Below, piece by piece: positions 9,388-19,469 of a stretch of 60,817 nucleotides of DNA. Every line of letters begins with the position of its first letter. Positions within the stretch are counted from its first letter, which is position 1. The notes beneath the pieces are model-generated. The model saw only the letters and a list, made by a program, of their open reading frames with translations. It had not been told where the DNA came from and ran no database searches. This DNA is from an uncultured Pseudoalteromonas sp. (GTDB lineage Bacteria > Pseudomonadota > Gammaproteobacteria > Enterobacterales > Alteromonadaceae). The position numbers and the translations under genes were made by a program. The DNA lies in assembly GCA_947493455.1 (NCBI GenBank), contig CANLRB010000027.1, positions 1 to 60,817 on the forward strand, in the 5' to 3' direction.

Positions 9388-12300
9388 TTAGTTTGTCGGC
9401 CACACTTGAGTGCCATCAACCGGTAAACTATTTTGAATTAAAGTACTGCAATAGCCATTACCCGAGCTTGTGTAAAAACGCTCACTCAGTAAAGAGTAAC
9501 CTTTCGACTTTACTTGTGCTTTGGCTTTGTCACCAACGGTAAAGCCATACATAGTAAACCAATCAGTGAGGTCGAGAGCGGTAATTTCACTGAGTGAAAT
9601 ATAGAGCCACTCGTTGCGGGTTAAGCTACTTAAATCAGTGCGAGTATAGGTATCAAAGCCAAGCCCTACTTTTTTAGCATCCCAACTTTCGTCGCTATTA
9701 TCTGCACGATAAAACTCACGCTCCCAAATGTGTAGTCGCGGATAAATAAACCAGCCATTGTTCAGTTTATTCTCGGCTTGTGCCGCCATCATTAATTGAA
9801 TGTAAATGGCATGGTGCTCAGACCAACTCTTAGTTAAGTTGTTTTGCATATACGTTACAGGATCTGCATCAAGCTTACTTTGTTGCAAGGTATTAAAAAT
9901 GTCTTGAAACGGTAGGCTTTGGCAACTAGCTGGTTCACCCGTTTCATCTTCATAGACAGATTTACTGAAATAGGAATAAAAATTGGTGTTCGAGTGGCCG
10001 CCGTAACCTTCAAAACGCATACTGCTGCGTTCTATACCATGACCTAATTCATGTAAGTCACCGTGGCCTGTTGGATGAAAATTCCATCCAGCATCGTATG
10101 GGTTACCACTACAACCCCAACCACAGGTTGGTTGATCCGCATTCATGTGTTTTACGATATCTATGGTATCGACTTCAAGGCCACGATCTGTAACAAAGTC
10201 ATGGATCTCAGGTTCAATATCAATACCCGGCCCTTTAAAGCCCGCTAATACATGCACTAAGTTGTGAGTATAACGCGATGTTGCATTAGCAAAATCAGAT
10301 GCGGTTGGCCAAATGCTACCACTTAATGATGCTTGCAGTTTTGTGTGTTTTGAATGGACTTCAAAACCAGCTGTTGCGATTTCTGCCCAATCGTAATCAC
10401 CAGCTTGCATTTTTTGTGCAAACGACTCATCGTCGGCAGGGCTTCGCCAATGAGCGTGTTGACCTACATTGGAGAAGGTAAAATTCACATCTACATCTTT
10501 TTTATCAAACGCAATTTGCACCGGTCCACCATAACTTGAGGTTAATGTAACAGACTCACCTGGTAACACCGTAATGCGCTGCGACTGCAATAAGTATGGG
10601 CGATTATATCTATGGTCGTTAAAGATATGGGTCGCACCTGTACGCAGTGTATTAATAAATACCTGGGTTGTTACATCGGCGTTATCATTGCGTGTAATTG
10701 TAAAACTTCGACCTGGCAAAGCGTATACACCTGTTGAGCGAAAGTAAGATTTAGAAACCATCGGTACTTGTACGTTTGTCGGCGTAACATGACTAAAGTC
10801 AGAACGACTAAAGTTCCCCATATCGGGCTGTATTGGGTTTACCGAACGTACATTGTAGACCGCATAGTCTGCAAATAATGATTTAAAAAATGTCACCGTA
10901 TTGGTGGCGATTTTATCCATCGGATATGTAACTGATTGGCGATAGTGGTCGGCCAGTAATATGATTAGTTTATTTAGGCGATAGTCATTGCTATTAAAAA
11001 TATTCTGTTTTTGACTATCAAATTCGTTGAACATGGCTTTTATTGCATTTGCACCATCGAAAAACTCACTTTGTGTATTTGACTCGGTTGGGCAACTACG
11101 TGTTGAGCAGCCGGTTAAATCAACGTTAAACGATTGCTGTTTAAAGTTGGTAAGCAGTGTTTTAATTGATAGCATTGACGTAGGTAGTGTGTCGTTTACA
11201 GTTTCAGGGTTAAAACCAGATAAATACAATTTCCACCAGTAGTTATCGTGTTTGTGCGTTACTTTAAACACATTGAGTAATTCACGACCATGCTCGCCAA
11301 TACCACCATCGAGCTGAATGTATACAACTGGGATATCCTGCCCTAAGGCGTTTTTAACGCTTTGAATAACTGCGGCTTTATCGTCACCGTCACGGGTCAT
11401 ACGCGAGATAATAATTACATCCGTTTGGTTTGTAATACAACTTGCTAATAAGCTGCCGTCGCAGTCACCGGCATTATTGTAAGATACATTAGTATAATTA
11501 GTATCGAGCCAGTTACGCGTTAAGCTGCGATCTTTAAACCAGTAACTTTCATCAAGCTGGGTTAGAACAACATTAAAAGACGTTTTGGCTTTGGTGTTTG
11601 TTTGCGTTAGCCAATCAAAAGTATTCACCATAAATTGATTCATTTGCTCATTGATACCATTCCTAAATGGGTTGGCACCGTACACCATGTAACGGCCGGA
11701 ATCTGGTTTTTCACTGCCAGCGATGGCGATTGGTAATACGCGATCAGGGCCGCCACTTTGGTTTGAGTTGGTGGTGTAGAGTACAACATCATTAAATGGA
11801 TATTGACCAGCGAAAAGCGCCGCATCGTGTGTTGGTTGCCAATCAATTGCAGTTAGTTTTTCCGCAGGTGTGTCCCATTTAAAGAGTTGGCGTTTAACCT
11901 CATTGAATCGCGCTTTATGACTGTCGATTTCTTCAAGTGCCGCATCGAGAATTCGCTCGTTACCTGGTACAACAAGTGCGTTGCCAGTTTCAATCGCTAT
12001 TTGAACCCAACTTTTCTCTATGATGAGAGTGAGAGTTTGAGCATTGATGTCATATCCATCATCTAATTCAAAATTGAGACTGAGTTGAGATAGAGTATCA
12101 TCTGTCGGTGTACCCGATAACTCGTTGGTTGCGCTATTAAATGAAAGCCAGTTTGGCAAGTTTAATGCACGAATTGAAACAACGTCATTGTCAGGATCAT
12201 TCACTTGAATACTTAATGATAAAGGTTCGTCAATACGCGCTTCTCCATGGGTTGTGATAAGCGTTGGCAAGTTGTTTGATTTGATTACTTGTATGTCAAA

Positions 12301-15300
12301 AAACAGTGAACTTTTTAATTCACCATCACTAACCGTTATTGCTATGTTCGAGTATAAACCAACGTGAGCATTTGTTGGCGTACCACTTAATTCTCCAGTG
12401 TTGATATTAAAACTTGCCCATATCGGTTTGCTGGTAATTGTGAACGATAAAGTATCACCCTCGTTATCATTAACGTCTGGTATAAATTGATATGAACTAC
12501 CTGCTACTGCATCACCGGGTGTGCCGGAAATAGTCGGTGTGGTATTCGGTGGCGCTACCACTTTGATTGATACAGTTAACGCGGCACTTGCGATGCCATC
12601 CGTCACAGTGATCACAATATTGCTATGGCTGCCGATATACTCATTTTGCGGTGTGCCGCTAATTGCGCCAGTGCTTGTATTAAAGCTTGCCCAGTTCGGC
12701 AGGTTAGTGACTGTGAACGACAATGTATCACCGTCGTCATCCTGCGCGCTGGGTGTAAATTGGTAGGCATTGCCAACTGTTGCATCAGCGGGCGTACCCG
12801 AAATAGTCGGCGGGGTATTAGGCGGCGCTACCACATTAATGGAGATGGTTAACGCGGCACTTGCACCGCCGTCAGTTACGGTAATTATAATATTGCTGTA
12901 GCTGCCGATATGCTCATTTTGCGGTGTGCCGCTAATTGCGCCAGTGCTTGTATTAAAGCTTGCCCAGTTCGGCAGATTAGTGACCGTGAACGACAAGGTA
13001 TCACCGTCGTCATCCTGCGCGCTGGGTGTAAATTGGTAGGCATTGCCAACTGTTGCATCAGCGGGTGTGCCGGAAATAGTCGGCGGGGTATTAGGTGGTG
13101 CAACCACATTAATGGAGATGGTTAACGCGGTACTTGCACTGCCGTCCGTCACTGTAATTATAATATTGCTGTAGCTGCCGATATGCTCATTTTGTGGTAT
13201 GCCGCTAATTGCGCCAGTACCCGTATTAAAGCTTGCCCAGGTTGGCAGATTAGTGACCGTGAACGACAATGTCTCACCGTCGTCATCCTGTGCGCTGGGC
13301 GTAAATTGGTAGGCAACGCCAACAGTTGCATCACTTGGGGTGCCGAAAATAGTCGGCGGGGTATTAGGCGGCGCTACTACATTAATGGAGATGGTTAATG
13401 CAGCACTTGCACCGCCGTCCGTCACCGTAATTATAATATTGCTGTAGCTGCCGATATGCTCGTTTTGCGGTGTGCCGCTAATTGCGCCTGTGCTTGTATT
13501 AAAGCTTGCCCAGTTCGGCAGATTAGTGACCGTGAACGACAAGGTATCACTGTCGTTATCCTGTGCGCTGGGTGTAAATTGGTAGGCAACGCCAACAGTT
13601 GCATCACCGGGTGTGCCGGAAATAGTCGGCGCGGTATTAGGCGGCGCTACTACATTAATGGAGATGGTTAGTGCGGCAGTTGCGCTGCCGTCCGTCACCG
13701 TAATTATAATATTGCTGTAGCTGCCGATATGCTCGTTTTGCGGTGTGCCGCTAATTGCGCCCGTGGCCGTATTAAAGCTTGCCCAGGTTGGCAAGTTAGT
13801 GACCGTAAACGACAAGGTATCACCGTCGTCATCCTGCGCGCTGGGTGTAAATTGGTAGGCAACGCCAACAGTTGCATCACCGGGTGTGCCGGAAATAGTC
13901 GGCGCGGTATTAGGCGGCGCTACTACATTAATGGAGATGGTTAATGCAGCACTTGCACCGCCGTCCGTCACCGTAATTACAATATTACTGTAGCTGCCGA
14001 TATGCTCGTTTTGCGGTGTGCCGCTAATTGCGCCCGTGGCCGTATTAAAGCTTGCCCAGTTCGGCAAGTTAGTGACCGTAAACGACAAGGTATCACCGTC
14101 GTCATCCTGTGCGCTTGGCGTAAATTGGTAGGCTACGCCAACAGTTGCATCACTTGGGGTGCCGGAAATAGTCGGCGCGGTATTAGGCGGCGCTACTACA
14201 TTAATGGAGATGGTTAGTGCGGCAGTTGCGCTGCCGTCCGTCACCGTAATTATAATATTGCTATAGTTGCCGATGTGCTCATTTTGCGGTGTGCCGCTAA
14301 TTGCGCCCGTACTTGTATTAAAGCTTGCCCAGGTTGGCAAGTTAGTGACCGTGAACGACAAGGTATCACTGTCGTTATCCTGCGCGTTTGGCGTAAATTG
14401 GTAGGCACTGCCAACAGTTGCATCACCGGGTGTGCCGGAAATAGTCGGTGCGGTATTAGGGGCATCAATTACCGTAATTGAAAAGGTGAGCGAACTGTTT
14501 AACTGTCCGTCGCTTACCGTGAGCGTTATGTTATTGTATGTGCCGATGTCTTCTAATTCAGGTGTACCACTAAAAATGAGCATTGCTTCATCAAATTGGA
14601 GCCACTGCGGTAAATTACTGTGTGTGAATGTTAGTTCATCGTTTTCGTCGTCTTCGGCGCTCACCATAAATTGATAGGCTTGCCCGACTATTGCATCCTC
14701 TGCATTGCCTGTTAAGCGTGGGGCTGTGTTATTCGGTAATTCCGCTGTAACTTCAATTTTAAATAACGCGTTAACGCTAAATTGGCCATCTGATACAACG
14801 ATTTTTATGTTGTCATATACGCCGGTATCGTCGTTGGTGGGGGTGCCACTTACTTGCCCTGTTTCAACATTAAACGTTAACCAGTCTGGCGCATTGTGAA
14901 TCGCGAGCGTTAGCGGATCATTTTCTGGATCACTAATACTCGGCGCATAAGAAAACGCAGTGTTCGCTGTTATGCTGTGATCTTGAACCGTCACTGACGG
15001 AGGCGTGTTAACAATGTCACGTTGTTTTACCGTGATATCAAAGGTGAGCCTTGCGGTATTGATACCATCACTTACAGTGATAATAATGTTGTTATAGCTA
15101 CCTATATGTTCAGCTTGTGGCGTTCCTGACAGCGATCCGTTTTCGTAATTAAAACTGAGCCAGTTTGGTAAATTTGTGACGCTGAAACTGAGATCATCTT
15201 GCTCGGGATCGTACACACTCGGTTCAAAATAAAATGCTTGATCAATAACTGCATCGGAAACTTGCCCAGCAATAGTGGGGGCGAGGTTATCTGATTGGGC

Positions 15301-15663
15301 AGCCACAACTTGCAAAGCGATAAGGTATTGGCTTGAGTGTTTACCGTCGGATACAACAAAAGTGATTGAATAATTGCCGATATCATTAGCGGTTGGCGTT
15401 CCTGTGACAACATTATTGTTTATTGTTAGCCAGCTAGGCAGGTTTTTTGCTGAAAGGCTTACCGGATCATTTTCTTTGTCGTATAAAGTTGGCTCGAAGC
15501 TAAATGGCTCGTTAACCATTGCAGTGCTCGGAATACCACTTAAAGTTGGTGGAGAGTTAAATTGTGTGACCCCGGTACTTGAGTTTCCGCTGTCACCTGA
15601 ACCGCCACAAGCACTGAGCAAGATAGATGCAAGGACGATTATTAAATAGTTTATTATTTTCAT
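9388..15663 (-). CDS. Giant Ig-repeat lipoprotein with ImpA/M60-like metalloprotease domain
   Basis: A 2091-residue protein. Lipobox LLSACGG (Cys about residue 19) predicts a surface or periplasmic lipoprotein. It then has about 13 Ig-like/cadherin-like (He_PIG-type) domains of about 91 residues to roughly residue 1210; the central seven are near-identical. The C-terminal 850 residues match the layout of ImpA-type metalloproteases (M60/M88, mucin- and glycoprotein-cleaving): an N-terminal ImpA-like segment beginning near WVQIAIETGNALVVPG, and a zinc site HELGHGIE near residue 1870. Cysteine pairs in the C-terminal region fit an extracytoplasmic protein. The tandem arms probably hold the protease away from the cell. 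Substrate is not readable from sequence. Nothing else shares its operon. Confidence 0.8.
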   Translation of the reverse strand: MKIINYLIIVLASILLSACGGSGDSGNSSTGVTQFNSPPTLSGIPSTAMVNEPFSFEPTLYDKENDPVSLSAKNLPSWLTINNNVVTGTPTANDIGNYSITFVVSDGKHSSQYLIALQVVAAQSDNLAPTIAGQVSDAVIDQAFYFEPSVYDPEQDDLSFSVTNLPNWLSFNYENGSLSGTPQAEHIGSYNNIIITVSDGINTARLTFDITVKQRDIVNTPPSVTVQDHSITANTAFSYAPSISDPENDPLTLAIHNAPDWLTFNVETGQVSGTPTNDDTGVYDNIKIVVSDGQFSVNALFKIEVTAELPNNTAPRLTGNAEDAIVGQAYQFMVSAEDDENDELTFTHSNLPQWLQFDEAMLIFSGTPELEDIGTYNNITLTVSDGQLNSSLTFSITVIDAPNTAPTISGTPGDATVGSAYQFTPNAQDNDSDTLSFTVTNLPTWASFNTSTGAISGTPQNEHIGNYSNIIITVTDGSATAALTISINVVAPPNTAPTISGTPSDATVGVAYQFTPSAQDDDGDTLSFTVTNLPNWASFNTATGAISGTPQNEHIGSYSNIVITVTDGGASAALTISINVVAPPNTAPTISGTPGDATVGVAYQFTPSAQDDDGDTLSFTVTNLPTWASFNTATGAISGTPQNEHIGSYSNIIITVTDGSATAALTISINVVAPPNTAPTISGTPGDATVGVAYQFTPSAQDNDSDTLSFTVTNLPNWASFNTSTGAISGTPQNEHIGSYSNIIITVTDGGASAALTISINVVAPPNTPPTIFGTPSDATVGVAYQFTPSAQDDDGETLSFTVTNLPTWASFNTGTGAISGIPQNEHIGSYSNIIITVTDGSASTALTISINVVAPPNTPPTISGTPADATVGNAYQFTPSAQDDDGDTLSFTVTNLPNWASFNTSTGAISGTPQNEHIGSYSNIIITVTDGGASAALTISINVVAPPNTPPTISGTPADATVGNAYQFTPSAQDDDGDTLSFTVTNLPNWASFNTSTGAISGTPQNEYIGSHSNIVITVTDGIASAALTVSIKVVAPPNTTPTISGTPGDAVAGSSYQFIPDVNDNEGDTLSFTITSKPIWASFNINTGELSGTPTNAHVGLYSNIAITVSDGELKSSLFFDIQVIKSNNLPTLITTHGEARIDEPLSLSIQVNDPDNDVVSIRALNLPNWLSFNSATNELSGTPTDDTLSQLSLNFELDDGYDINAQTLTLIIEKSWVQIAIETGNALVVPGNERILDAALEEIDSHKARFNEVKRQLFKWDTPAEKLTAIDWQPTHDAALFAGQYPFNDVVLYTTNSNQSGGPDRVLPIAIAGSEKPDSGRYMVYGANPFRNGINEQMNQFMVNTFDWLTQTNTKAKTSFNVVLTQLDESYWFKDRSLTRNWLDTNYTNVSYNNAGDCDGSLLASCITNQTDVIIISRMTRDGDDKAAVIQSVKNALGQDIPVVYIQLDGGIGEHGRELLNVFKVTHKHDNYWWKLYLSGFNPETVNDTLPTSMLSIKTLLTNFKQQSFNVDLTGCSTRSCPTESNTQSEFFDGANAIKAMFNEFDSQKQNIFNSNDYRLNKLIILLADHYRQSVTYPMDKIATNTVTFFKSLFADYAVYNVRSVNPIQPDMGNFSRSDFSHVTPTNVQVPMVSKSYFRSTGVYALPGRSFTITRNDNADVTTQVFINTLRTGATHIFNDHRYNRPYLLQSQRITVLPGESVTLTSSYGGPVQIAFDKKDVDVNFTFSNVGQHAHWRSPADDESFAQKMQAGDYDWAEIATAGFEVHSKHTKLQASLSGSIWPTASDFANATSRYTHNLVHVLAGFKGPGIDIEPEIHDFVTDRGLEVDTIDIVKHMNADQPTCGWGCSGNPYDAGWNFHPTGHGDLHELGHGIERSSMRFEGYGGHSNTNFYSYFSKSVYEDETGEPASCQSLPFQDIFNTLQQSKLDADPVTYMQNNLTKSWSEHHAIYIQLMMAAQAENKLNNGWFIYPRLHIWEREFYRADNSDESWDAKKVGLGFDTYTRTDLSSLTRNEWLYISLSEITALDLTDWFTMYGFTVGDKAKAQVKSKGYSLLSERFYTSSGNGYCSTLIQNSLPVDGTQVWPTN
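12550..14460 (-). repeat. Seven tandem 273-base units inside the Ig-repeat gene
   Basis: Each unit encodes one 91-residue Ig-like domain, beginning with APPNTAPTISGTP or a close variant and containing LPNWASFNT and ISGTPQNEHIGSYSN. Adjacent units differ by few bases, whereas domains outside the array share only the pattern. The spacing is exactly 273 bases. This is a coding repeat open to copy-number change by recombination. Confidence 0.9.
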
Positions 15664-15944
15664 TATAGAGGGTGGTAGTCATAAAAAATAGCCGCGTAAT
15701 GTAGCACGCTAAATAACGCAAAGGTATCAACCAAACTATTGAAAAATAATATTAATTTATTATGAAATAACTTCCATTTATAACTAGAATGAATACTCTA
15801 ATTAGGGACAGGGCGCGATAAAGTGACGTGGATTGAGGTGATAGTAGGGCTCGAAATAATGTTATGTGGTAATTTATTTGCGTCGGAAAATGATAACGTG
15901 ACTAGTTATAACTGGGAAGGTAAAACCTTTATATTTCAGGAGGT

Positions 15945-16132
15945 AGGTGTTCCCCGGATGTGCGGTTTCGAGTATCAGCCCTTGAACCCTATGGCTCAAG
16001 GCGGAAATCAACAACTTACCGTAGGCTTCTCGGTACATGCCAAGCATGCTCAAAAGCAAGTGTGCAAACTTCCTTAAAAAAAGTTTATCGGCTCAGGGAC
16101 GTAACCCGTACACCAACACTCTAGGGAACAGT
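15945..16132 (-). ncRNA. ssrS: 6S RNA
   Basis: Read on the minus strand, the region reproduces the order of the 6S RNA conserved blocks. It has GTCCCTGAGCCGAT near the 5' side, GAGCATGC followed by CCGAGAAGCC in the middle, and CTTGAGCC...GGTTCAAGGG on the 3' side. The ends pair (TGTTCCC at 16130–16124 with GGGAACA at 15954–15948), closing the long rod with an open central bubble that mimics a sigma70 promoter. 6S RNA binds RNA polymerase holoenzyme in stationary phase. It lies divergently from ygfB-pepP-ubiH, the same neighbourhood as in enterobacteria. Exact ends are estimates to within a few bases. Confidence 0.92.
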
Positions 16133-16368
16133 TCTTATTATATGAGAAAATTGACAGATCACTAGCATTAAATGGCGTTTCATTGTTTAAGTGCACCTTA
16201 ATTAAACAAGCTGGTGGCTATTTATACTAATAGGTGTTTGAGTTAGTTAGATATTTATCAAAAATAAAAATTTTAGCTCTGGTGTACCTCATTACAACTT
16301 ATTTTATGGCGAAGAATTAGGTTGAATGTTAGCATTAAGTTTATAGTTAATTACCGTTGAAGCCATCC

Positions 16369-16932
16369 ATGAGCGAGCTGCCAAATTACCAACAAGCCCA
16401 ACTAAAGCTTGAAGAAAATGAACTGTTTATTGCACCGAGTGAAGTACATGGTGTGATTACAGGATTACTAGCCTGTGGTCTAGAGATTGAAGATAAAGAG
16501 TTTTTAACGATCTTGAGTGATGTATTTAATGATGGCATTGCTTTTAGTGGTGATTTAAAAAAACTATTGGTTGCGTATTACAAAGATATAAGTGCTGATT
16601 TAAGCGATAAAGAGCTTCAATTTAGTTTGTTTTTACCTGACAGTGATGAATCATTAACTGATATTGCTAATGCACTTGTGGCATGGGTATCAGGTTTTTT
16701 ACTAGGCTTTGGCTTAAAACAGAAAGATTACGGTAAATTGTCGGATGATGTAAAAGAAGTCATTCATGATTTTACTGAAATTAACCAGCTTGATACACAT
16801 TTTGATGAAACTGAACAAGATAAACAGGCACTGCATGAAATTATCGAGTATGTACGGATCTCAGTTCATTTGTGTTTTGCCGAGCTCGGTAAAGTAAATA
16901 CGCAAGCAACCACTAATACGACCCTGCACTAA
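16369..16932 (+). CDS. ygfB: YgfB/YecA (UPF0149) family protein
   Basis: A 187-residue acidic cytoplasmic protein. It has the UPF0149 pattern: a helical N-terminus containing APSEVHGVITGLLACG, and later LVAWVSGFLLGFGL and a C-terminal EYVRISVHLCF motif. It heads the conserved ygfB-pepP-ubiH-ubiI cluster, which supports the assignment. Its molecular role is not well defined. I prefer the ATG at 16369 to the upstream TTG at 16357, because family members begin just before the LPNYQQ-like segment. Confidence 0.85.
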   Translation: MSELPNYQQAQLKLEENELFIAPSEVHGVITGLLACGLEIEDKEFLTILSDVFNDGIAFSGDLKKLLVAYYKDISADLSDKELQFSLFLPDSDESLTDIANALVAWVSGFLLGFGLKQKDYGKLSDDVKEVIHDFTEINQLDTHFDETEQDKQALHEIIEYVRISVHLCFAELGKVNTQATTNTTLH

Positions 16933-16949
16933 AATTAAGTTAGATAACT

Positions 16950-18251
16950 ATGAAAATATCTGAATTTATTTCACGCCGTACGCGTTTACTTTCGGCTATG
17001 ACGTCGAACTCAGTTGCAATTATTCCTGCAGCAAAAGAACTTACGCGAAGCCGCGACACCGAATTTGCCTTTCGTCAAGACAGTGACTTTTTCTATCTCA
17101 CCGGATTCTTGGAGCCCGACGCAGTGTTAGTCCTTACTCCTGGCAAAGACGTTGAAACTACCTTATTTTGTCGACCGAAAGATAAAATGGCCGAAATTTG
17201 GTGTGGTCGTCGCTTTGGTGTTGAGCGCGCTAAAGAAGAGTTTGGTTTTGACCAAACCTTGTCACTTGATGAATTAGATGATCAGTTATTGCAGCTGGTC
17301 AATGGTAATGACACGCTTTATTACGGGCAGGGTACTTACACAGAATTTGACGATCAAGTATGGCAATTATTGTCAGACTTGCGTGGTGGTCCTAAAAAAG
17401 GGTGGCAGGCGCCACAAACAATCATTGATGTGCGTTCGCTCGTGCATGAAATGCGTTTATTTAAGTCCGAAGCTGAGCTTGAGATTATGGCGAAGGCGGG
17501 CGAGATAAGTGCACAAGGACATATTCGAGCAATGCAATTTGCCAAACCTGGTGCCACTGAGTACCAACTAGAGGCTGAAATCCACCATCATTATGCGATG
17601 AATGGCGCGCGGCATCCGGCTTACGGTACTATTGTTGGCGGTGGCGATAACGCCAATATTTTACACTATACCGAAAACAGTGACGTATTATGTGATGGCG
17701 ATTTGGTTTTAATTGACTCTGGTTGTGAACTACAAGGTTATGCCGCTGATATTACGCGTACTTTTCCAGTTAATGGCAAGTTTTCAAAAAGCCAAGCGGC
17801 ACTCTATGATTTAGTGCTTGAAGCCCAATTAGCGGCGCTTGAAATGATTAAGCCGGGTAATACTCTAAAACAAGCAGCAGAAGTCACGATTAAAGTACTC
17901 ACGCAAGGCTTAATTGACTTAGGTATTTTAAGTGGTGATTTGACTCAGCTCATAGAAGACGAAGCATACAAAGCTTACTATATGCATGGCTTAGGTCATT
18001 GGCTTGGCCTTGATGTGCATGACGTTGGCGATTATAAGCAAGATGAAAAAGATCGCCCGTTTGCGCCTGGTATGGTGTTAACAGTAGAGCCCGGTTTATA
18101 TATTGCCAACGATAGCAATGCGCCAGAGCAGTATCGCGGCATTGGTATTCGCATTGAAGATGATGTCGTGGTCACCGCAACGGGATACACCAATTTAACC
18201 CTAGGTGTGCCAAAAACCATTGCTGAAATTGAAGCACTTATGGCGAAGTAA
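16950..18251 (+). CDS. pepP: Xaa-Pro aminopeptidase (aminopeptidase P)
   Basis: A 433-residue M24B metallopeptidase that removes N-terminal residues preceding proline. The N-terminal creatinase-like domain (about 1–170) is followed by the pita-bread catalytic domain. Expected metal ligands are visible in order: the Asp of LVLIDSG, the Asp of YAADITRTF, the His of YYMHGLGHWLG, the Glu of LTVEPGLY and the Glu of GIRIEDDV. The start lies 17 bases after ygfB. Length and neighbours are as in E. coli. Confidence 0.95.
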   Translation: MKISEFISRRTRLLSAMTSNSVAIIPAAKELTRSRDTEFAFRQDSDFFYLTGFLEPDAVLVLTPGKDVETTLFCRPKDKMAEIWCGRRFGVERAKEEFGFDQTLSLDELDDQLLQLVNGNDTLYYGQGTYTEFDDQVWQLLSDLRGGPKKGWQAPQTIIDVRSLVHEMRLFKSEAELEIMAKAGEISAQGHIRAMQFAKPGATEYQLEAEIHHHYAMNGARHPAYGTIVGGGDNANILHYTENSDVLCDGDLVLIDSGCELQGYAADITRTFPVNGKFSKSQAALYDLVLEAQLAALEMIKPGNTLKQAAEVTIKVLTQGLIDLGILSGDLTQLIEDEAYKAYYMHGLGHWLGLDVHDVGDYKQDEKDRPFAPGMVLTVEPGLYIANDSNAPEQYRGIGIRIEDDVVVTATGYTNLTLGVPKTIAEIEALMAK

Positions 18252-18294
18252 TTAACAATAGAAGCATGAATAACAGCAACGTAAGAGCAAAGTA

Positions 18295-19467
18295 ATGTTT
18301 GATGTAATCATTGTCGGTGGCGGTCTGGTAGGGTCATGTACCGCGCTCAGTATTAAAAAAGCTAACTCACAATTACGAATTGCCGTTATTGAAGCCTTTG
18401 CGGCAAATGATGACGCGCAACCTAGCTTTGACGATCGCAGTATTGCCGTTGCTGAGCAGTCGGCCAATTACTTAAAACAATATGACTTGTTAGATACAAA
18501 TGCTGAGTACTGTGTTGCGATTGACCATGTTGCGGTATCTGATAAAGGCCATTTTGGTAAAACGTACATTGATAAAGCTGAATATAATGTTGACGCCTTA
18601 GGGTATGTTGTTGAAGTACGCCCTTGGGGACGCTTTTTGCATCGCCAACTCGAACAGATGTCGGTGTCACTATTTTGCCCTAATAACGTAACAGCGCTTA
18701 CACAGACGAGTGACAATGTAACTATTGAACTCAATACAGGCGAGCTTATTCAAGCTCGCTTAATCATTGCCGCTGACGGTGCACACTCAAAAACGCTCGA
18801 AAAACTGAAAATCGAAACGATTACTCAGGCCTATCAACAAGGGGCGATTATTGCCAATGTTGAAGTAGCTGACGGACATAGCAATTGTGCGTTTGAGCGC
18901 TTTACAAAACACGGTCCAATGGCCATGTTACCAATGAGTAAAAATCGCTATTCTTTGGTGTGGTGCGTTGAACCCGATTCAGTCGAGTCATTGATGAGTT
19001 GCTCTGAAAACGAATTCTTAAGCCAATTACAACAAGAGTTTGGTTATCGTGCTGGTCACTTTACTAAAGTAGGCATGCGCGCCAACTACCCACTTGTTGT
19101 TGGTAAGCCGGAACGCCTTATTCATCATAGAGTGGCGATTCTAGGTAATGCGGCGCACATTGTTCACCCAATTGCAGGGCAAGGGTTTAATTTAGGCTTG
19201 CGCGATATTATTAGTTTGACCCAACTTATCAGCAACGCCGCTAAGGCCGGACAAGATATTGGTGATATTATGTTGCTCAATCAGTATCAGGTTGAGCGAA
19301 ATCAAGATATTAAAACTGTATTATGGTTAACTGATGCGCTAGTTAGAAGCTTTTCAAATGAAAGCCGTGTTATTGCGTTTGCTCGTAGTCTGACACTTAG
19401 CATGATGAACGGATGCTCTGTGTTAAAAGCGCCTTTAGCAAAACGCCTTATGGGCTATGTGGAGTAA
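18295..19467 (+). CDS. ubiH: UbiH-type FAD hydroxylase, ubiquinone biosynthesis
   Basis: A 390-residue flavoprotein monooxygenase of the UbiH/UbiF/COQ6 family. It shows the Rossmann FAD motif VGGGLVGS at the N-terminus, ADGAHS in the middle (DG motif) and GNAAHIVHPIAGQGFNLGLRD near residue 280 (the FAD-ribityl GD-type motif). UbiH hydroxylates the aromatic ring of the ubiquinone precursor in the Ubi complex. The assignment to UbiH rather than a paralogue rests on gene order and the HPIAGQGFN block. It is followed almost at once by a second member of the family. Confidence 0.9.
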   Translation: MFDVIIVGGGLVGSCTALSIKKANSQLRIAVIEAFAANDDAQPSFDDRSIAVAEQSANYLKQYDLLDTNAEYCVAIDHVAVSDKGHFGKTYIDKAEYNVDALGYVVEVRPWGRFLHRQLEQMSVSLFCPNNVTALTQTSDNVTIELNTGELIQARLIIAADGAHSKTLEKLKIETITQAYQQGAIIANVEVADGHSNCAFERFTKHGPMAMLPMSKNRYSLVWCVEPDSVESLMSCSENEFLSQLQQEFGYRAGHFTKVGMRANYPLVVGKPERLIHHRVAILGNAAHIVHPIAGQGFNLGLRDIISLTQLISNAAKAGQDIGDIMLLNQYQVERNQDIKTVLWLTDALVRSFSNESRVIAFARSLTLSMMNGCSVLKAPLAKRLMGYVE

Positions 19468-19469
19468 TT

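Noticed and set aside
12550-14460. Regular repeats that could suggest a CRISPR array
   Set aside because: The unit is 273 bases, uniformly coding, with no short repeat plus unique spacer pattern. No Cas genes are present either, so the Tn7-like module is not CRISPR-guided on this evidence.
12910-14481. Repeated 71-codon plus-strand frames at 273-base spacing
   Set aside because: They are antisense shadows of the tandem Ig-domain units in the minus-strand gene.
15823-16077. Plus-strand 84-codon frame and minus-strand 61-codon frame (15874–16059)
   Set aside because: Both lie over the 6S RNA sequence; conservation of the RNA explains them, and neither has protein features.
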